A stretch of 64,000 nt of DNA from positions 4,526,001 through 4,590,000 of the forward strand of contig JASJZC010000007.1 in assembly GCA_037178855.1 (NCBI GenBank), written 5' to 3'. Below the pieces are notes generated by a model, which did no database searches, was not told the origin of the DNA, and saw only the letters and a program-made list of their open reading frames with translations. The first letter of the stretch is position 1. The number at the start of each line of letters is the position of its first letter. This stretch comes from Oscheius sp. JU75 (taxonomy: Eukaryota; Nematoda; Chromadorea; Rhabditida; Rhabditidae). Positions 58,387 through 64,000 of the stretch are shown piece after piece. The position numbers and the translations under genes were made by a program.

Positions 58387-60080
58387 TTATTTATTACCAC
58401 CAGACAGTTTTAGACTTATAATAGTATGATAACCATCGCTATCCTTTTTCTGACTGCTTTTCATCGAAGGAACTTCAACCGACTCCCTTTTCAATTCGGG
58501 TCTTTGCACGTCATGAACTCTAATTCTATCATTATTTGGCGGATTTTTCTTGTTGTTTTTCGAGCCATCCAAATAGTCATCTGGACGAATCGATGGTGGT
58601 TGGCCATGCGAAACAGGTGTTGGAGTAGGTTTTGTCCTTACAGTTATGTCCTCTTCAACTTCATCGGCAAACTTTTGACGAAAGAAGTTTCTTATGTTCT
58701 CCAGATCACTTTGCTTCGTTTCCGTGAAGATGGCTTCGAATGCCTTGACAAGATCGACTTCCTAAAATGAAGCTGATGAACATAGTTATGCCACCCACCA
58801 CACGTCTTGTCGTGTTTAGCAAAGTGGAAGCAGTACGAACTAATGATTTTCCAGGCTGTGAATTTAATAAGTTTGATCCTGTTTGGAGTAAAACTTTTCC
58901 CGGAGATGTCAATATGTTCGATGCAGTTTGAACTGCACTGCTTATTGGAGAGCTAAGAACAGAGTTGCGCTCTACTGGCCATGTTCTTGAACCAGGTTTT
59001 TGAAGCGATACCGTTGTTGTGTGATTCTGGATCATTGCCATCACCGAGTCTAATGAGTGAAGCAGAAGATCATCATGATTCAAATTTTTGAAAGATTTGT
59101 GACTATCTTCTCCAGCGATGCTTGCTGTAACTTTGTCGCATACTCGAAATCCAATAAGTTCATCTGTCTGACTGTAAATGGTATAAACAGCATTTCCTTC
59201 GTAATGCTCCTTTTTGTTAATGTCCTGAAAACATTTTGTAGATTGGGGCTGCTCACGTTTAGATACATGCTTTCCAAAGGACAAATTCCAGAATATAGCC
59301 CAGTGATTCTATTGCAGATGGGTGGTGCTCCGAGTAAACATGCTGGTACAGATATCCCAACAATCTGCCAAACTTTTGATTCATTTTTGATGACAAACCT
59401 TTGGGGCGATTCCATGATTCGGGCCAGCTACACCAACAAATGTATCAATGTATTTTGTAAGCGGGCTGCCAAGTTCTTCATCCGTGTCAATGCAGAAACC
59501 ACCAAGAATTGCTTTTCTTGCTATTGTAACACCCAGAGAATAAGCAACAATATCAACATCCATTCCGGTATAGTATCGTACCGCAAGTATTAATGCTCTT
59601 ACCTGCAACAGATCTTGAAGGAAACAAATTTTGAGAACCTGCTTAACATATTCGCACTTCATTGAATACTCTGTCCAACTGAGTGGATTTCCACGAGAGC
59701 CATCGGAGTAAGTTGTAGCATACAGTTCACTTCTAGTGTATCCGTTTTGCCTAAACGTACATTTTACCACTTTATCATGGATTATAGACATGAAAATGTT
59801 AGCGACAGTCCTCATTTTCTCCCCAGCTATGTCGGAAACTCCGTGGACGAATATAACAGGCTCATTATACAAAACCTCGTCCACGTTCATTTTGCCTCCA
59901 AACGAACCCTGTTCTCCTAGATCTTTTCTGAATAAGAGCACTACAAAATAAGAGTCAAGCAAACCGTTGTAACAGATGTAGAAAGTTCTCTCCATAGTTC
60001 TCCTCAATAAAATGGGAAAAGTCTTCGGTAAACAAACAGTTAGTGAGGGAAAATAGGGAGAAAGCGAGAAGTTTTCGCAT
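58387..60080 (-). CDS. Secreted family-2 lipase (LIPS-type) with long C-terminal extension
   Basis: Predicted 508-residue alpha/beta hydrolase of the Lipase_2 family, common in nematodes as lips genes. Exons: 59966-60080, 59639-59937, 59399-59602, 59257-59364, 58799-59224, 58387-58761; the total is 1527 nt. The start at 60080 gives a signal peptide (MRKLLAFSLFSLTNCLF) and the only in-phase joining to exon 2; the upstream ATG at 60118 is out of frame. Then come FTEDFSHFIEENYGENF, the oxyanion motif VIFVHG (His67), the nucleophile elbow AYSLG (Ser160), FVGVAGPNHGI and paired Cys near ACLLGAPPICNRITGLYSG. The catalytic core ends near residue 300. A Ser/Thr/Asn-rich repetitive tail follows (ASNILTSPGKVLLQTGSNLL), then a Lys-rich end (KLSGGNK). 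The substrate is unknown. It lies 175 bp downstream of the SLC13 gene. Confidence 0.85.
58389..58394 (-). terminator. Possible poly(A) signal overlapping the lipase stop codon
   Basis: The last codons, GGT AAT AAA TAA, contain AATAAA. If it is used, the 3' UTR would be very short. Confidence 0.35.
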
Positions 60081-60163
60081 TGAGTGCGATTCTCGGAATG
60101 GTCTTGACTGACCCGCATACGGCTCGTAATGTAGCTAGTTAGCAGGCATTCCTTGTTAAGGCA

Positions 60164-60169
60164 TTTATT
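60164..60169 (-). terminator. Poly(A) signal of the SLC13 gene, between the two genes
   Basis: AATAAA on the minus strand, 86 bp after the SLC13 stop and 84 bp before the lipase ATG. Confidence 0.6.
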
Positions 60170-60254
60170 CGCTGTTTCATGGAAACATCATTATACACAC
60201 AATTCAATTTGTGAGAAAGCTTTAACAGGTAAATTGTCAGGAAATGGTTTACAT

Positions 60255-62731
60255 CTATGCAGCAAATGGCAAATCAGGGTAAACCGTTTTGTTTTGTCGC
60301 AAAAGGTCTTGAAGCAGCGAAATATTGCGCATAGGGTGAAGATTGTCGTAAGCCCAAAGTGGGAACTCGTCCAAGTTGAAAAGGTATGTTGCCCACGAGC
60401 ACATGCTTAGAAGGGTTATTCCTGTGCATGCCAATGTCACAAAGAATCCAGAAATGACCTGGACAAACAACAAATATGTATATATATGCAAAGTACAAGT
60501 TACCATGTCCTTGACTTGGACAATTCCAGCTCCAAAAACAATAGCATTAGGTGGAGTTGCAACTGGAAGGAGGAATGCGAATGATGATGCAACGGTCACG
60601 GGGAACATGTAGTATAACGGATTGGTGTCAAGACCGCTGAAAAATGTGTTAACTGAAATGTTTCCAAAGTGTAATACCGTGCCAATTCAGCGACGATTGG
60701 AATGAAGATGGACGCAATGACAGTATTGGAACAAATATTGGTCAGAACGACTGTAATGACGAGACATATGATCATAATGATGTGGAGAGGGAAGACACTA
60801 AGTCCTCGCATGATCTGACCAATTTCGTGAGACAGTTCAGATTCTTTGACTCCAGCAGCCAATGCAAAGCCACCTCCTAGCAGCAGTACTACACTCCAAG
60901 GGAAACGTTCCTGAATAGTGGGCCAATCAAGAAGAGAATCTCGAATGATATGATGTCCACGACGCTCTAAACTTAGCATGAGAGTCACTTAAACTTTTCT
61001 TACTTCTAGATGTCAGGCACATTGGTTTCTTGTCAGGAATAACGAAAAGAAGAATGACCACAAAAATGGCACTTGTCGCATCAGTTACGTAACCATGCTT
61101 GAACAAGGCTCCAAATCCTGGCATAACCTGAGGATCACGGAAGATCCACAGACTGAGAAGCAGTGTGAAGCACAGAGATACTGCAACCTGCAATTTTTCC
61201 AAAAGTTAGTAAAGCTGCAAAACCGGTTCTCACCTCGGAGAATGAAATGGGGTCAAGCCGTTCGTATTTGTCCGCCAGCTTTCTTGTCACTATTAGCGAT
61301 CCTTTGGGAGCATCTCGCAAAAAAACAATACACAAAACAGCCCTGAAGGTTATATGACACGCAAGGGATTCCCTTACCAGCAAGCAATCAAACAGAACAA
61401 GGCCGGTGGGAAGGCGAAAGTGATCCAGGATAAGAAGTTGACTCCGGTGTCAGAATTCGGGAAAAGTCTGTCAATATTTTCTTTGCAAAGTATGAACGCT
61501 TTCAAACTTTTCAAGTTGACCAAGCAAGACCAGGTTCGAGGCAGTACCAGTAATTGTGGCGGATCCACCAATGTTTGCTGAGAAACATACAGATATCAGC
61601 AAACCTTTTGCCATTCTCAGTTCTCTTGGAGAAAAGAGGCCAGTCATATCCCTGTTTGTAAGTATTATTCGAGAAATGTATAAAACTAACTTTGGTGGTG
61701 CAATTTGTTCCTGAGGCAGTGAAAGACGTCTCAAATCGACACTTCTTCTCCTGTTTTGAACAGACACCGATTCCGACAAAGCAGCTAATTCGTAAATTCT
61801 GCAAATTAGTTCTGATTTCTTGCAAGAAGTGTCAATAACCTGTTGTTTTCTACCAGTTCCGTGATTACAGATTGTACAATGGGCACCATCAAGGCAGCCG
61901 TAGCCGTATTAGAAATCCACATACTGAACAAATATGATAGGCAGAGTGAACAGCATACCTAAGAAAACCCGTGACACCCATGAATCCTGCCATAATCCAT
62001 TTTGGTTGGGATCCCACTAACTTCAGCACTAATAAAGCTATTCTTGTATGTAGTTCTGATTTTTCTACAGCAACTGCGACCATAAGACCTCCGATAAACA
62101 AAAAAGATGTGTCCTGAAAAATTTCTGTTAGTAGTTATCTAAACTTACCGGCAGATATGCTGCAGCGACATCCTCACTCTTCATTATTTCAAAAAAGGGA
62201 AAAGCGACCATAGGAACAAGGGCAGTAATGGCAAGAGGAAGGGTCTAAAAGCCATTGGCAGGAAAGTACTCTGATTCACCTCGAAAACCCAGTAAGATCC
62301 CATGATGGCGACGACGTAGGCACATTTGGCTTGTTTCTAAATGTTGATCTGTGTAAGAGAAAAAGTTTGTTTTACCTCGTGATTGGGGAAGAAAAGGAGC
62401 AAAGGAAGGGCGAGAATTGGAGCTCCGCTCAACACAATACTCTGGCGGTAATCGGACAGAAATCCGACTATGCCTCTGGAAACCATTACTATCAGTTGCT
62501 GTTGTTACAGATCGAATTAGCCAACAAAGCAAACGGTGGTCTCATGACAGGGAAGTCAAGACTCTTGCTACTAGTCTTTGACCAAAATGTGATCTTCGTT
62601 ATTATTTAAAGCGGATAAACAAACCTTTTCTTTCCCATGGCGAAACTATAAATGTAGCGGAAGAGATCTTCGACAATAATGTGCTTCCAATAGTATTCGG
62701 CAGTAACTGCGAACGGTTCTCCCTGTGACAT
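60255..62731 (-). CDS. SLC13-family Na+/di-tricarboxylate cotransporter (NAC / INDY type)
   Basis: Predicted 619-residue transporter that would import Krebs-cycle intermediates with sodium. Exons: 62625-62731, 62376-62475, 62280-62336, 62149-62244, 61959-62113, 61840-61923, 61691-61798, 61508-61651, 61378-61467, 61234-61342, 61004-61187, 60678-60966, 60504-60636, 60255-60458; the total is 1860 nt. Features in order: [54 protein letters not shown], then the first substrate/Na+ motif region [18 protein letters not shown] and [16 protein letters not shown]. The second half repeats the fold: [36 protein letters not shown], and [15 protein letters not shown], the second SNT-type motif and family signature. 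The protein ends YPDLPFAA. All key motifs are intact. In C. elegans the family is nac-1 to nac-3; the orthologue cannot be fixed here. Confidence 0.93.
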
Positions 62732-63570
62732 GGTAGTAAGTTAAAATAGACACAACAAAGATATAAACAGATGAGTGTTGAGAATCAATGAACACTAGGG
62801 GTTAAAGTGCTGATAACTAGTTAAGAAGAATATTAGAATAAGGTGTCAACAGACGCCGTGATGGATTGAAAAAAAACGAAAACAGCAAATCTGTCAAATC
62901 ATATTTCATTTATTATCCGACTGTGTGTACCTTAAACACGAAACATTTCCAAGTTTCGCGTCAACATCTAAAGTAAGATGGTTTTTTGGAACTTATTCAT
63001 CTTTCATAGAAATGAGAAATGGCTGTGAATAAAGAAAAGGAGGGATTTACGGCTGCGAGACAATGAATGGGAGACGTTCAAATGAAAGACGAAATGATAG
63101 TTTAGGCGTCTGATGGTTTTTGTCTTGACTGACAGGCAACGTAATTGTTCACATATGGGGGATGCAAGGTTCAAAGCACATAACTTGACAGACTCGGTAG
63201 AGGAGCCAGCGAAATACTGAGAAAAGTGCTCTGATTTTCAGATGCGTTTTTCGCGGTGATCCATCATAGGACGTCGTACGACCATACATCAAAATACAGT
63301 GTGCGGTTCCTTATCATTACAAATCTTTTCTGGAAAAAAAAAATGGTCTAACCTAGAAGTGTCCAAATGAGTCTGGGTAATATATGTACTCTATTAAATA
63401 TCGGTTCCAAAGTGAACATGTGGTACTTGATGGATTAAACTCGAATTTGTCAAAGCCAAAAACATATTCCTCATTCCGCAACTAAAGTACAAGAAGAATT
63501 GTTGTTCATTACTGCGAGTTCTTTCGTTGTTTCAGGAATCTAGTGAGATGGCGTCATTTTGAAAACAATA
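62732..63570. other. Intergenic region upstream of SLC13
   Basis: AT-rich, with no coding chain. It should contain the SLC13 (and possibly operon) promoter. Confidence 0.4.
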
Positions 63571-63887
63571 ATGTATCGTCCAAGTGTAATGTATCAGTTG
63601 AAGAGAGCGATGAGATGGCGGTGCGCAGAAAGAGATCTGAAAATCACCCTTAAGCGACTAAAGCAGACACACTTTTGCGCGACAATTTATGTTGGCTCAT
63701 TTCACCGTAGCAGGTTCTCAAGTTCTGATAGACTTCGCGTGTTTATTGTGTCTGATGAAGGAGAAAGGTAAATAATGTTTTGGAGAAATAAGAAACAGCA
63801 GTAAGAAGAGATGAGTCAAAATTACACAGAGCTGACCTGCCCGGAATGAAGACATCTCCGACAATGGACTGTAGCGACGTGTTGTAA
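63571..63887 (+). CDS. Possible two-exon small protein, 84 residues
   Basis: Exon 63571-63767 (ATG, ending at a GTAAAT donor) joins in phase to 63830-63887 after ACACAG, ending in TAA. The protein is basic, starts MYRPSVMYQLKRAMRWRC and ends MDCSDVL. No family is recognised and the 62-bp intron has only moderate signals, so this may be chance. Confidence 0.25.
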
Positions 63888-64000
63888 ATCATATACAGAC
63901 ACACTTATCTACGCCTCGAGGTCGGTCAACTGATGCATATATTGTTACGGTCAACTCTGGGATAAATGTATTGAATGTACAGCTGTTTACATTGTGAAAC

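Noticed and set aside
59381-60118. Lipase start at the upstream ATG 60118
   Set aside because: That frame reads through an intron and lacks a signal peptide. The ATG at 60080 gives a signal peptide and joins exon 2 in phase.
1-64000. CRISPR arrays, rRNA, tRNA genes, bacterial operons
   Set aside because: No regularly spaced repeats, no tRNA cloverleaf or rRNA core motifs noticed; the sequence is clearly eukaryotic. A tRNAscan run would be decisive for tRNAs.

Overview
This is a piece of a nematode genome. The evidence is a set of spliced genes with compact introns (mostly 34-50 bp, ending TTTCAG or TTTTAG), likely trans-splice acceptors a few bases before several start codons, a cuticle collagen ending PPRTAPGY, a Patched-related (PTR) protein, a family-2 (LIPS-type) lipase and an FMRFamide-like precursor encoding KNEFIRF-amide. 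I cannot name the species. Exon models were built by hand from splice signals, reading frame and protein similarity recalled from memory. For every main gene the exon lengths sum to a multiple of three and end at an in-frame stop.

Layout. 0.6-9.8 kb, plus strand: a short anillin-like protein, a secreted DNase II, then (after 3 kb without a supported gene) an SLC17-type transporter. 9.8-19.4 kb is gene-poor: one unrecognised two-ended membrane protein, one 88-residue hypothetical, and a possible LTR-retrotransposon remnant. 19.4-27.1 kb, plus strand: a 1543-residue protein with a MATH domain, a long coiled coil and a proline-rich tail. 28.5-39.3 kb, plus strand: the very large DmX/Rabconnectin-3A (rbc-1) gene. 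40.3-41.1 kb: a flp-8-type neuropeptide precursor. 43.8-48.0 kb: a PTR protein followed after only 60 bp by a small secreted protein. 48.8-54.7 kb: a GPI-anchored Ig/FN3 cell-surface protein. 55.2-62.7 kb, minus strand: a cuticle collagen, a secreted lipase and an SLC13 Na+/carboxylate transporter. The last two are spaced like an operon.

Several genes fit nematode neuronal or secretory biology (rbc-1 for V-ATPase assembly on synaptic vesicles, SLC17 transporter, flp-8, Ig/FN3 adhesion protein), but nothing shows that the window is one coordinated system. The most useful oddities are an apparent GT-GG intron in rbc-1, several stop-free introns whose lengths are multiples of three, a perfect inverted repeat around the flp-8 TATA box, two closely spaced gene pairs, and four spliced genes I cannot assign to any family.
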